Assembly: GCF_030867095.1 (NCBI RefSeq)
Contig: NC_081828.1
Span: 220,069,978-220,133,977 of the forward strand
Direction: 5' to 3'
Length of the DNA: 64,000 bases
DNA from: Alligator mississippiensis
Taxonomy: Eukaryota; Chordata; Crocodylia; Alligatoridae
Of this stretch, positions 11,046-21,720 are shown piece by piece (position 1 is the first letter of the stretch; each line of letters starts with the position of its first letter). Position numbers and translations under genes: made by a program. The notes under the pieces are model-generated. The model was not told the DNA's origin and did no database searches. It saw only the letters and a program-made list of their open reading frames with translations.

Positions 11046-11545
11046 TAACAGTGTGTAATGAGGTCCTGGGCTCGACCGGTCCCAATCAGAGGACCAGGGC
11101 AGTTCATCCCTGAGGCTGCTGGGGAACAGGTACCACCTGCAATGAGCCCAGTCAGTGCCCTGGACCCAGCTGGTCCTGGCAATCAGGCAACGGGCCGCCA
11201 GTGCCAAGGCCAGGGTGGGCTGGAGGTCTGAAGGAGAGTCAGGAGCCAGAGGCGGGAGCGGAGAAGTAATGCAGGTCAGGAGCAAAGACCTCAGTCTTGG
11301 CCCAGACAGTACTGCAGACTGGGCCCAGTTTTAAGGGCTGCAGTGGGTGGACCTGGTTGCCTGGGGCTTCAAAGGATGGGCCACCCTGATTGCCCTGCTA
11401 GGACCAGCTGGACCCAGGGCGCTGCCCTGGGCTCATGCAGGCAGCACCTGTCCCCGAGCAGCCTCAGGGATGAGCTGCCCTGATCTCTGGATTGGGACCA
11501 GCTGGGCCCAGGGCTCTGGCGTGGCCTCATTGCACAGAGGTTGCA
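11046..11545. repeat. Imperfect inverted repeat, arms of about 150 bp
   Basis: The arms at 11046-11196 and 11379-11545 are reverse complements at roughly 75-80 percent identity by eye. Shared blocks include CAGCCTCAGGGATGA, GGACCAGCTGG and GATTGGGACC. The spacer is about 180 bp. The arms could form a large foldback, or reflect two copies of one repeat inserted head to head. Confidence 0.65.
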
Positions 11546-11769
11546 CTGTCCTTGCAGCAGCTGGACGCTGACAGGGCCCCTGACCCCTGCGTTGCCTGCA
11601 GCAGGTTAAAGGGTGCTTCTGACTTTCAGGGCACCGGGCCTGGCAGCTGTGCCGGGGCGTTGTTCCTGCGGTTTCAGGCACACAAACCCCTGTCTGTCCT
11701 GGGCCAGACGGGAGGAACCTGCCCAGAGCAGGGGTCAGACAAGAGGTGAGCTGCACTATGCTTCTAGGA
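11546..11769. other. Unassigned intergenic sequence
   Basis: Short GC-rich stretch between the inverted repeat and the L2-like LINE. Nothing was recognised. Confidence 0.3.
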
Positions 11770-12719
11770 TGGTTTATTTATAAGGCTCTCTTTCCTGTGA
11801 CCTTGTGATTACTTATTTATTAGGTTTGCATGCTTCCCGTCCTAACGAGGGCTCTGCATGGCCTACAGCAGGCGAACAAAACACTTAGCAGAAGAGAACT
11901 GATAAAAGCAAGTAGAGGATCAAAGCAAAACAGGAACCTGGTAAGCAATAACCCAGCCTCAGCTGACCTCAGGGACAGCCGAAGGGCAAAAGGGAGAAGG
12001 TCCATACGGCCCAGACCACTTAGGGCTTTATCGGTGAAAACCCCACTGGAAGGTTCCCAGGAGCCGGTGCAAACTCTGGAGGGCCGAGCTCTGTGCTCCT
12101 GGCCGCTCACCCCTGTCAGCGGCTGGGCCGCTGCCCCCTGCACCCGCTGCAGCTTCCAGGTGGTTTGTGAGGGCAGCCCCACCTACGGCATGTTGCAGGG
12201 ATGGGGCCTCGGGGTATGAAAGGATGGATGGTGCTGGCCAGATCAGAGTCTGAAAGAAAGGGCTGCAGCCATCTCATCGGTGGGGCTGGTGAGAGGCGCT
12301 CCCAGCTGCTGCCACCTGCAGATCCAGGTGCTGCCGGGGATCCAGAAGCGCCCCACGGCTGCAGACCTGCGTGAACCTCATCAACGACCGGGGTCCCACT
12401 CCCTGCAGATCCCATGCTCTGCCCACCGCTGGCACCTTTGTCCCGTCTGGACTCAGCTTCTGTTGGCTCATCCACATCCAAGGTGCAACTACTACCGGGC
12501 ACTGGGCAAGGGCTGAGGCTGCGGGGCCTGGTTGGGATGAAAAGGGGAGGCAGAGCTGGGTGTCACCGGTGCACTTCACCTGACCTCAGGTCTCTGCATG
12601 GTCTTGGCCAGAGGCCTCCTATGCGTGTCAGACGGGGGCAAAAAGATGGAGCTGATCGAGAGGTGATGACTTTAGTAGGGCCAGGCAGGAAAGCTCCAAA
12701 AGTTATATCCAGCATCTGA
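11770..12719 (-). mobile_element. L2-like LINE relic, antisense
   Basis: Minus-strand frames encode, in order, a degraded catalytic block (CTGDTQLCLPF where YADDTQLYL is usual, about 12540-12580), then PFLSDSDLAS (about 12225-12260), then TTWKLQRVQGAAAQPLTGVS (about 12100-12160). These are ordered signatures of L2-clade ORF2: the YADD box, the finger region and the W-L-V-N-A-A-L-L motif. Stops and shifts separate them. The 3-prime end lies near 11770. Confidence 0.65.
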
Positions 12720-13135
12720 CTCAGGGACATACATGTAGATAATAATAGCAATATATATAATAGATATGCATGTATGTGTGTGTGTGTGTGTACACACATA
12801 CCTATATTATACAGACACATATTTATACACATATATGTATATGTACACACATACCTGTATACAGACACATATTTATATACATATACATATGTATATGTAT
12901 ATGTACACACATACCTGTACACACATACCTATATACAGAGACATATTTATACACATATATGTATATGTACATGCATACCTGTACACAAACACATATTTAT
13001 ATACATATACATATGTATATGTACACACATACCTATATACAGAGACATATTTATACACATATATGTATATGTACACACATACCTATACACACACACATAT
13101 ATATATATAGACACGCACAAATATACATACATGTA
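12720..13135. repeat. ATAC/TATG satellite array
   Basis: About six tandem units of 50-64 bp are each built from ACACATACCTATATACAG, a GACATATTTATA block and ATATATGTATATG. Starts lie near 12789, 12843, 12903, 12967, 13021 and 13071. Unit length alternates, suggesting higher-order slippage. Purine-pyrimidine alternation makes the tract prone to melting or Z-DNA. The many open frames here are artefacts of the repeat. Confidence 0.9.
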
Positions 13136-13139
13136 GTAG

Positions 13140-13890
13140 GCAACTGTCAAACCTCTGGATCATGGTGTACACGTAAGAGGTCTAGTCAGGGCCTGATGAC
13201 TCCGCTTGTGGCTGACAAGGCCAATTCGAGCGTGACAAAGCTTGTTACAAGTGTCACCGATCCAGATGTTTTCTGAGCTGGAATCCAGGTTCGCAGCAGG
13301 CTGCTTTCTTCTTTCTTGCTCTGCTTTCATCCTCTGGATCAAAGTGACTTCGTGATGAGCTGCACCCGGGGCCAGAAGTTCCCTCCAGACTGGACGGGAT
13401 TCTGCGCGCTCCTCCCAGCGTTTTACGTTGACATGGAATGACTTCATTTGATTTTTGCATGCGCCGTGGTGCCGCCATAGAGGGCAACCCTGCTCTCTAG
13501 AGCCATCTTGGATCTCACAATACAAAATATTCTTGGGGATGCGGTCTCCTCCCATTCTCTTGACCTGGCCGAGCCATCGCAACCTCCTCTTCTTGATAGT
13601 GGTTTCTAAGTGTGTCAGTCCTGCACGCTCCAGCACCTCTGCGTTGGTATTCTGGCTTCCCACTTTATTTTCAGGATCTCACACAGACATCTCATGTGGA
13701 ACCTGTTCGGTCTCTTGATGTGCCTGGCATATGTAGCCCATGTTTCTGAACCATAAAGCAGAGATGAAAACGCACAAGTCTCATATCTTCATTTTAGCTG
13801 ATAGTTTGCAGTAATTCCACACATTTCTGTAATAGCCTGACATTTTTAGCTGCTTTTCCAAGTCTGTTATCTCAGTCTGAAAATCGAGAT
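13140..13890 (-). mobile_element. LINE ORF2 C-terminus with RLRWLG signature, antisense
   Basis: The minus-strand frame 13160-13663 encodes EVLERAGLTHLETTIKKRRL, then RWLGQVKRMGGDRIPK, then a W-E-containing tail. Upstream frames carry LLYGSETW-like and YARHIK blocks. This order is the C-terminal part of ORF2 in several non-LTR retrotransposons of the RTE/Dada-like groups; the exact clade is unresolved. Frames are broken upstream of 13663. A second copy of this family lies at 20950-21720. Confidence 0.65.
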
Positions 13891-13904
13891 TCCTGCTTGA
13901 TTCC

Positions 13905-14092
13905 ATACACACACACACACGTAACAGAGGTATGTACTTATATTACATATCTATAATATATAGTATATATATAGGTGTATGTATGCCTGTGTGTGTGTGT
14001 ATATACACACATACACACACATGCATATGTGTGCATGTATATTTATACACATACATATATACACACCCATATATATATATATGCATATGTCT
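13905..14092. repeat. (CA)n and (TATG)n simple repeat tract
   Basis: Runs of ACACAC, GTGTGT and ATATATG occur with short interruptions. Related in composition to the larger array 0.8 kb upstream. Confidence 0.85.
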
Positions 14093-14189
14093 TTTGTGGT
14101 ACAAAAAGGGCTGATTGCCTGAAGCTGAGGAAAATTATGAGTAACAATGACACTGTGGAAATTTTTAGATGGAAAAAAGTAAGCGTTAA

Positions 14190-14660
14190 TTGATAGTTCT
14201 TTAAATGGAGTTTATTAATTAGATGCCCCCCCCCCCAAAGAATATATTGCTTCCAAAACCTATCCTGATTCAATGGCAAAGTGAAGTCAGCAATTCGAAA
14301 TAAAAAGGTGAAATATAACAAAATGCAAAAAGAGGAAATAACGACCAGTATAAATGAGAACTTCTGCAGTGTAGATAATTGATAAGAGAAGCTAAAGACA
14401 TCTAAAAAAAATACCTAGTGGGCAGGGCAAAGGACAAAGAGATTATCCAGTGTATTTGTTAGGAATAAAAGAAAGGATTACAGTGATGTATGCCCATCAC
14501 CAGATGAAGGTGGGCACGTTATAAATAATGATGCAGCAAAGGCCAAAATTATCCAATCAATATTCTTGTTCTCTGGAAGGAAGCAGGATGATGAGCTGGT
14601 AACACATGAGGATGATGAAGTACTTTCCAGCCCATCAGTTACTAAGGAGGATGTTAGACA
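14190..14660 (+). mobile_element. CR1/L3-like LINE fragment (ORF2 between endonuclease and RT)
   Basis: The plus strand carries a REAKDI block, a GQRDYPVYLLGIKERITVM frame and a VTHEDDEVLSSP block. These match the linker between endonuclease and reverse transcriptase in CR1/L3 elements. A 12-C homopolymer interrupts it at 14226-14237. AT-rich and non-coding now. Confidence 0.45.
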
Positions 14661-14679
14661 ACATCTACTTATGACTTGT

Positions 14680-14875
14680 CTCTGCCTGGAGTTATTCGGG
14701 AACCGCTATTGAGGAACCAGTGTGGTTAACCTAACCACTGCGATGGAGCTGAATAGAAACAACGCCCTCCGTTTCTACAGCAAGAGTGTCTGCACGTGGA
14801 GTTATTCAGGACCAGCTGCTCTGCGGATAGGCCAGTTCTGCGGAGAAACATATTTGCATCAGCAGGGCTGAGTAA
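14680..14875. mobile_element. Possible Harbinger-type MITE remnant
   Basis: Two related blocks, TGTCTCTGCCTGGAGTTATT and GTGTCTGCACGTGGAGTTAT, lie about 100 bp apart. Such GTCT(A/G)CAC...GTTATT motifs mark PIF/Harbinger-like MITEs of reptiles. The termini are not clear, so the call is weak. Confidence 0.25.
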
Positions 14876-15235
14876 TTTGCACCCTGGAGCCCCGTAAGGG
14901 CTGGCAGAGGGGACCTCTGGCCTGCTGAAGCCCCCGACGACTGGAGGAGCACCGGTGCTGCGCCGGCGTTCGGGAAGGACACGGACGGCTAGCTAGCGAC
15001 TGCTGGCCATTAGCCAGAGACCCGTCCTGGGCTCGGCAAGGCAGGAGCTGATAAGGAATGGGCTGATAGGAGTCCGGTTGCAGCCCATCCCCATGCTCGT
15101 AGAGCGGGCACAGCTGGCCTCTGTGTCCACGGCGAGGCCTGGTGCCTTGATGAGAAGAGGAGCTCGGCAGCCTGTGGCTGGACGGACGTCCCTTGAGGTC
15201 GCGGGGCTGCCTGTGAGACAGGACAGGACCGTCCC

Positions 15236-15505
15236 CCGAGGCTGCCTCGAGGTGGTCACCGTTTTCCAGGAGGCGTGGGAGAGCATTAATGATATGTCCA
15301 AGGTGCACTGGTCTGTGGGGTCTCAAACATCTGGCAGCTCCGGTGACATACGGGAAAGGATCAAGTCAACGTAGCCAAGGACTTCATCCAGGACACGGGC
15401 AAAAAAATACTCATTTTAACCTACAGTCCCCAGCTTGAACACCTCGGACACATCACTAATGACCTCCACCCCCTCCTGGAAAACAATGACTATCCCAAGG
15501 CACCG
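15236..15505. repeat. Inverted repeat, arms of about 70 bp
   Basis: 15241-15309 and 15435-15503 are reverse complements with shared blocks ACATCACTAATG / ACATATCATTAATG and CTCCTGGAAAAC. Both arms retain a similar peptide in one orientation (HLGHI-N-L--LLEN). This suggests two inverted copies of one unidentified coding-derived repeat rather than a simple foldback. Confidence 0.55.
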
Positions 15506-16379
15506 CGCCTTGCAATAGACCCAGCTGTGCCCCCGCATCAACACAGACCAGTCATCGCTGGAGGACTGTAACATCTGGGGTTCGTGCACCGGCTCGTCCA
15601 CCAGCGTCACAGACACCATCACCTGCTCTCTACCCCGGACAGACCGGGGGCGATCCCTGCCGGAAACACTGACTGCACGCCGACCTGACGGCACTTCCAG
15701 ACAGGCGGCGAGCCGGTGGCAGGACGCTTCCCCCCCCCACCAGAAACTCCATCACTGACCTCAAAGGAGATCTTCAACGCCCTTCAAAACTGACCCAAAT
15801 GCAAAATCATGGAGCAAGAAATCCTGTCCTCACTGCTGTTTGGCTTCTGTCAGCCTTTGTATCCTCCTGACCTACAACCTGGCTCAGCCCTGATCTCACG
15901 CTTACAACATCTGCCGTTTGTGAGAAGCTTGTCAAAGAATCAGTCCCGTTTTTAGGATCAGTTCCTCAAAACCAGTTGCCAGAGGCATTGCACGATGAGC
16001 ATTTTTTGTTGCTTATTAGCGTCTTGCTTTATAGAGTCATTCGCTTCTTAGAATCAAAACCTTAAATCACAGCCTCCGTATACGAGCGTTTGCATCTGCC
16101 AGGTCTGCTTTGGTACGTAATGCTGACACGCGCTTGCATCTGCTACCCAGCGAGGTTGTAAACTCCCGGTAATGAATGAGAGAAATGTGGTGAAGTGCAG
16201 AGTTGCTTGATGGGGCTCCGCATAGGCTTTTTACTTTGCTCACTTTACTTCACAACATATTAGAGTTGCCAATTCCTTGACTCACAAGTGCGCGTCCTGA
16301 TGTGAGTCTAATAAGCCGCAGACACTACTTCTAGAGCCCTGGTTAAAGGGATGAATAGCGTTGACGCTAATCCTAATCC
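15506..16379. other. Unassigned intergenic sequence
   Basis: No gene was recognised. The 92-codon minus-strand frame at 15416-15694 overlaps the inverted-repeat arm and has no named domain. Confidence 0.3.
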
Positions 16380-17085
16380 CTGAGAAACCCACTAGAAACA
16401 CCGCCAGATGCCCGTGATGACTATCTTTCGAGAGCTGTCACTTAGCCAGTTCTCGCTCCATTTAACATATGTGTTCTTGATATTATATAAGGATATTTTT
16501 TTTCCAATCAGAATGTCATATGGAGCGAAGTTAAAAGCCTGACGAGTGCTGTGTCTAGGCCGTTGCCTTCTTCCACCAGATGTGTCGTCTTCTCAGCGAA
16601 TGAAAGGAGATGTTTGACCTGACCTCTTTTTGATAAAACCACGAAAACGGTCCTTAATTATACCCCTATGCAATAAGTCTAATCAATTTAATCCAATATC
16701 ATTTGTTTCATTATCCTGCCTCAATAATTATAGATTTCATAGATTTCATAGACAATAGGGATGGTGAGAGCATCAGGTCCACCCCCCTGAAATGAATATT
16801 TCACTAGTTGATATTTTAATGTCTGGTAAAATGTCCTATAATTACCGGAGTCAGGCTGCTTGTCTGTCTTCAACACTGGGGCAACAGTGGCCCTTTTCTG
16901 GTTTCCTGGTGTTTTGAGATGTATTAAAATCTGACATCAGCAGGCCAGAGATAGTCTTGGCCAACTCTTCCTCTTGGGTGCACGTTAAGAGCCTATAAGG
17001 CATCTGTTCATCAGCGACTGATGGTGGACAAAAGATGGAGCGTCCTCTCCATTCAGTTTTGGCCGCAATGACCAATTGATACGAA
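16380..17085 (-). mobile_element. CR1/L3-like LINE relic, antisense, with a short CR1 tail inserted
   Basis: The plus strand carries the antisense of the RT region: CCAATCAGAATGTCATATGG, then TTGCCTTCTTCCACCAGAT and GACCTGACCTCTTTTTGATA. It then continues after 16835 as CCTATAATTACCGG and a minus-strand peptide NTSQNTRKPEKGHCCPSVED (about 16880-16940). Between 16733 and about 16800 is an inverted CR1 3-prime tail (TAGATTTCATAGATTTCATA), which interrupts the older element. Confidence 0.55.
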
Positions 17086-17414
17086 GATGCTTGAGTTGCC
17101 CATATATCAACGTCCCCCTCTCAGCTTAGCTGGCCAAACTCAAAGAAAAGGCAGAAGCCAATACATTGGAGCCAGCTTGTCTGCAGGAGCTGCCGGTACG
17201 AAGGAGATCTTGAATCTGTCCGCCTTTAGGGGCTCCACTCCTAGACTGGTTGCCAACCAGACTGGCATCTGCCTTGTGGTGGCATTTCTTACACTGGGGG
17301 TAAGGACTAGTACCCCCCTGGCCTGGTCTGACCTGGCCTCAGCAACTGAGAGAGTCAAAGCAAAAACAGGGCTAGAAGAAACACCAGCTCTTGAAAACAA
17401 CAGCTCGTCTGCTC
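17086..17414. other. Unassigned intergenic sequence
   Basis: Nothing recognised. It lies between two antisense LINE segments and may be an insertion separating parts of one element. Confidence 0.3.
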
Positions 17415-18320
17415 TTGGTCACACCTGGTCTAACCCCCTGCTCAAGGCAGGATCATCTCTGTCTGAACCATCGCCTGCAAGGGTTTGTCTGATCTGCACT
17501 TGAAAACTTCAAGAGATGGAGACTCCACGTCTCCCCGAGATAATCGGCTCCGCCGCTTTAGAAAGCTCTTTCTGCAATCCGACCTAAATCTCCCTTGTTG
17601 CTCGCCTTGTCCTGCCCCTCTGGGCACAGAGAACAACTGATGATCACCCTCCTCTTCAAAGCAATCCTTTTTGCTTTTGAAGACTGTTAGCAAATCCCTG
17701 CCCGCAAGTCTTCTCTTCTCCAGACTAAACAAGCCCAGGTTTTTCAGCTTTTCCTCATATGTCATGTTTTCTAGGCCTCTGATAATTTTTGTTGCTCGTC
17801 TCTGGGCAATTTCCCCTTTCCCTGTCTGTCTTGAAGCGCGGTGTCCAAAACTGGACACGGTATGAATCAATTTAGCTGATTTGCATACAAGCCTGCTAAT
17901 ACATCCCACATCCTATGGGCTCCTTGTGCAATAACCTAACATACGCTGATGGTTATATTCAGCTTGCCTCTGACGACAGCACCCCAGGCCCTTTTCTGCA
18001 GCACTGCAGTCTTGCCAGTCATGCACCGCTTTGTATTTGTGCATTTGATCATTCTGTCCTAAGCGCGGCACTTTGCATTTGTCCTTACTGGATTTAATTC
18101 AGTTCATTTCAGACCATTTTCCCAATGCGTCAAGGTCATTTTGAATCCTAATCCTGTCCATGACAGTGTCTGCTACACCACCCAGCCACGGGTCACCTGC
18201 CGTCTCACTGCGTCCTCGATTCCATCCTCCAGACCATTATTGCATCAGGCACCAGACGGACCCGTGGGGAACCTTGCTGGCTTACTGATTTAGACCTATT
18301 TCTCTCTCAGATATCACTTA
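17415..18320 (-). mobile_element. CR1/L3-like LINE, antisense 3-prime half
   Basis: The minus-strand frame 17442-17909 encodes AQRRATKIIRGLENMTYEEK, then LGLFSLEKRRLAGRDLLTVF, then SLEVFKCRSDKPLQ. These are consecutive ORF2 C-terminal blocks of CR1. The 3-prime tail begins near 17415 (complement of the GGTTAGACCAGGTGTGACC type). From 17900 to 18320 the plus strand continues as antisense RT-linker blocks such as TCAAGGTCATTTTGAATCC. The frame is intact for 156 codons but ends in stops on both sides. Confidence 0.75.
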
Positions 18321-18640
18321 CGCTAATGTTGTCTGTTTACGGTCCTCCAAGTAACCTGGGACTGGGGCACAAGAGATGTGGACCTAAATCTTCTCTCCCT
18401 GGATGCACCGAAAAGGCCTGTGTGCCGCAGTGTCCTGGCAGGCCGTGCCATCACGCAGGTTGCAGTCCGGCTCTGGGCGTGCAAGCGTTCAGGCACGTGT
18501 GCTCCGGGGAGGCAGCTGTGCAGCACAACAGGCTGGTCCAAGAGCATGCATCGGGCTGGGTAAGTCCTGCAATGGCTTCTGCCAGGCAAAGACATGACTA
18601 CAGGTGCTGGATGTAGAAGGAGGACAGCCCTCCCACGCTC
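18321..18640. other. Unassigned intergenic sequence
   Basis: GC-richer stretch with no recognised gene or repeat family. Confidence 0.3.
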
Positions 18641-18689
18641 TAGCCCAGCAGCCTCACATGCAGGGATCACGGCCAGGGGACAGAAGACC

Positions 18690-18790
18690 TGGGCTCTAGG
18701 CCCCTTTGCCCGTAGGGGGTTTGAACCCGCATCTCCTGCTCCTGAGTCAAGGGCTCCAGCCACCAAACCACAGGTTGGGCATTAGCTGGA
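18690..18790 (-). repeat. tRNA-like SINE fragment (candidate)
   Basis: On the minus strand GGTGGCTGGAGCCC is followed by GAGCAGGAGATGCGGGTTCA and AACCCC. The GGTTCAAACCC string fits a Pol III B box, and the earlier block is A-box-like. A related head, GTGGCTGGAGCACTGAAGCG, occurs on the plus strand at 19039-19100. A functional tRNA is unlikely because no acceptor stem pairs. Confidence 0.35.
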
Positions 18791-19129
18791 CCCTGCTCCA
18801 GCTCCTCTCAAAGCTGATGCCTTGGGCCACCAAGAGAGGGACGCAGACGGAGTCAGGAGGACGTGCACAAGGGAGAGCGGTGGATGCTGGCCTGAGCTCC
18901 AGCCTTGCCCCTTGCCCCCAGGAGGGCAGAAATGCTCCTAGGGCTGTTGATCTTTTTAAGGCAGTGAATAGCAAATGCACAGTGCAGCGGGGCAGCTTCC
19001 CAGAGGGCTGGAGAGGGGCACGGCCATGCCTACCTAGCCCGTGGCTGGAGCACTGAAGCGCTCTGCTGGGAACCAGGAGATGCAGATTGAGTCAAAGCCT
19101 CCAGTGCAGGGGGGTAAAGTGTGGGTCCC

Positions 19130-19540
19130 CTGCTCCCTGCATACGTGCCCGAACCACCCCTGTAGCGGGCTCGCGGCGGGAAGGCTCCCTCCCTTCCCCA
19201 CCGCGTGGGCACCGTCGGGCTCTTGCGCTGCAGGGTGAAATTGCATCTGGAACCGCAGAAGTGTTGGACACTGCAGCTACGCCGCCGCGGACAGGCCACG
19301 CGGGTGCAACCGGGCATTTAGCCCACGGAGTCTGTATTGAAAAGGGCCAGAGATACCCAGGCCATTGCAGGCCTGCAAGGCTGGGTTCTGCATTAGGCAA
19401 GGTGGTAGGACAGATACCGAAGGAAAGGACAATGAAGGATAGGGAGGCACAGAAAAGGGCACAAAGCACAGCCCTGCTTTGTCCAGGGGACAGCCCATCC
19501 GTCAGAGCAGTCTCGTGTCCTGCTGTCACCGGAGGACTGA
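19130..19540. other. Unassigned intergenic sequence
   Basis: No gene was recognised. The frame at 19087-19737 runs into CR1 sequence only at its C-terminal third. Confidence 0.3.
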
Positions 19541-20750
19541 CTTCAGGAACGGGCAGTGCGGGGGCTTTAATCTATCTAGATTTAAGCAAAGCACTTGATA
19601 CCGTGCCTCGTGGGAAATCATTCTCTCAAAGGGGGAAGACGGGGATTCGTGCTAGAATTGAAACTGGAGAGATGACGATCGGGTCTGCTGAAAGGAGAGA
19701 GGGGGAGCGAGCAGTGCACCTCGGAGGTCAGCCCTGAGACCCATCCTACTTAGCATTTTGATTAGTGACCTTTGTGCAAAAACCCAGCGTGGCCTTCTGC
19801 AATGTGTGGATGGCGCAGCTGGAGGCGTGGCCGGCGCAGAGGAGGACTGGGTGATTATGCAGGGAAAATCAGATAACCCAGTGGAGCGGTGCAACAGAAA
19901 TGGCGTGAAGCTTACTGACGTGATGCACAAAACGAGGCGGTGAGCTGTGTTGGTCTGAAGTCAGGCAGGGTAGATTTGCCCCTTGTAGACTAACTAAATG
20001 GGGGACTTATAGCATAAGCTTTCATGAGCTTGCTTTATCAGATGCAGAGGAAGTGACCTTGGGCGCACAGCAGCTTATGCTGCACATCTCCCAGTTACTT
20101 AGTCTATGGCATGCAAAGCCAAGAACTGGGGGGCTAATACGGAAAACTTTTGACGCATGATGGGGACTTACAGAACGGAGGCAATGGGAGAAAAGAGGGA
20201 CCCGCGTACCTTGCTGATGGTAGGATGGCCGTGAACTGCCAGTTTGATGTGGCTGTGCAAAAGGCTAAAGCATTTCTAGGGGGAATTGGGTAAGGTATTT
20301 TTAGTAAAGACAGAGAAGTATTAGTACCGCTGTACAGGGCATTAGTAAGGCCTCATTGAGCAGACTGCACCCAGTGCTGGTTGCCTGTGTTAAAACGAAA
20401 GCTAAATTTAAACTGGAACAGATGTGACCACAGATGTAACTGGTGGTTAGGGGAACGGAGACCCTGCCTCCTAAGAGGATACGAACAGACCTTAGAAACG
20501 CAGGTTGAAGGGGAAGGTGGTACATCTTGTATATGCGTTTGTGGAGTGCCTGGCAGGGAAGGCGAAGAGAAATTGGAGCGGAAGAACAATATTGGCATGA
20601 GATCAAACAGTTACAAACTGGTCGTGAAAAATGGAGACGGGTCGCTAGGAGGTTTCTGGCTGTCGGAGGAAATAGTCTTCCAAACAGCATGGCTTGGGCA
20701 AGGGGGCTTGGCCAGCCTCGGGAAAGGATAGCATGGGAGGTAGGGTTTCA
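19541..20750 (+). mobile_element. CR1/L3-like LINE, sense, interrupted
   Basis: The plus strand encodes IYLDLSKALDTVPRGKSFSQ (about 19565-19625), a motif B relic, then FDVAVQKAKAFLGGIG and KDREVLVPLYRALVRPH (about 20245-20360). These are RT motif A and later ORF2 blocks. RT motifs between are deleted or frame-shifted. At about 19935-20060 it is interrupted by a separate repeat with GACTAACTAAATGGGGG and AGCATAAGCTTTCATGAGCT, a motif pair familiar from dispersed reptile repeats. Confidence 0.6.
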
Positions 20751-20949
20751 GCGCGAGTGGCACGTGGGTGCCCAGTTACCGCAGGGGGTGCCAGGGGATT
20801 CAAGCTTTGCGTGCAATCATCCCGTTGCTTCAGAGCGTCTGCCGACCACCATCGGGACCGTGACAAAACGTTGTTTCCCCGTAGGTGCTTTACTGGCTTC
20901 TGGGGTGTTTTTCATTTGCTTGCTTGCCTTCTTTTGAAGCACAGGACAT

Positions 20950-21310
20950 CGGCCAGGCCTAGAGGTGGGAGTTTTGGCAGAGGTGTCTCTCTGCTCCTGT
21001 AGTGCTTGCAGATCTCTCCCAGAACCTGGCTGGAAGGTCTGGCTGGACCGGCAGAAAGGCTCGGTCCAGGTCGGTGTACAATTCATCCTCAGTTTCGTCA
21101 GCGGCACCAAGTGTCGGGGCATACAGGCTGATGACGGTGGCATATTGGGTCCCTGCCAGTTTAAGATGGAGAGTCACAAGGTGCTCGTTCCCTGGTAGGG
21201 AACTCGATGAGCTGGGTTATGAGTTCATAGATGGCAAAACCAACTCCGTGAAGCTGGTGTTTTCCTTGCTGCTCCAGTAATCCGGATCCACGGGGAGACT
21301 CTGGAGAACG
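20950..21310 (-). mobile_element. LINE endonuclease-domain fragment (RLRWLG family), antisense
   Basis: The minus-strand frame 20959-21177 begins MTLHLKLAGTQYATVISLYA, followed by PTLGAADETEDELYTDLDRA. Q-Y-A-T-V-I-S-x-Y-A-P-T is the strand just before the conserved centre of AP-type endonucleases in RTE/Dada-like LINEs. The neighbouring piece at 21320-21720 comes from the far C-terminal end of the same kind of element but on the opposite strand. Confidence 0.6.
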
Positions 21311-21319
21311 CCGAGTATT

Positions 21320-21720
21320 TCCCGTGTCTCAGAAGCCATTTCTCGCAGAAGGCCAACATGGACAAAGACACCCAACAGCGCCTCGATTTGCAAGCACAGC
21401 CTTCGGATGCCTGAGGAAACGGGCGTTTGAAGATCGTGACTTCAGATTCGAAACCACGCTCCAGGTTTCTCAAGCAGTCGTGATCCCCACCTCGGGGTAC
21501 GGACCTGAGATGCGGACAACATACAGGAGACACCTCGAGGTGCTGGAGAAGTGCCACCGACGCTGCCTGCAGACGTTCCCGCCCCGCGCAGAAACACGGG
21601 CCTGAGCTGCAGCAGACTGCGGCGATCCCGGATCGGCCTCGTCACCCGTCTTTGCACCCACGAGACAACAGTGCAAGACGATCATCCTCGGTGGCGAGGG
21701 ATTGCTGCTGCTGCTGGAAG
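21320..21720 (+). mobile_element. LINE ORF2 C-terminal fragment (RLRWLG family), sense
   Basis: The plus-strand frame 21324-21605 encodes ASTAFGCLRKRAFEDRDFRF, then LQVSQAVVIPTSGYGPEMRT, then YRRHLEVLEKCHRRCLQT. This is the block just upstream of the RLRWLG motif in the family at 13140-13890 (there seen as YGSETW...ARHIK). It lies head to head with the endonuclease fragment at 20950-21310. Confidence 0.65.

Noticed and set aside
12766..13276. Tyr/Thr/His-rich open frames in all phases
   Set aside because: Direct translations of the tandem ATAC/TATG array.
12720..14092. CRISPR-like repeat-spacer array
   Set aside because: Repeats are contiguous and variable with no unique spacers, and the DNA is clearly vertebrate.
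18722..18790. A functional tRNA gene on the minus strand
   Set aside because: A B-box-like string is present but the acceptor and D arms do not pair; a SINE relic is more likely.
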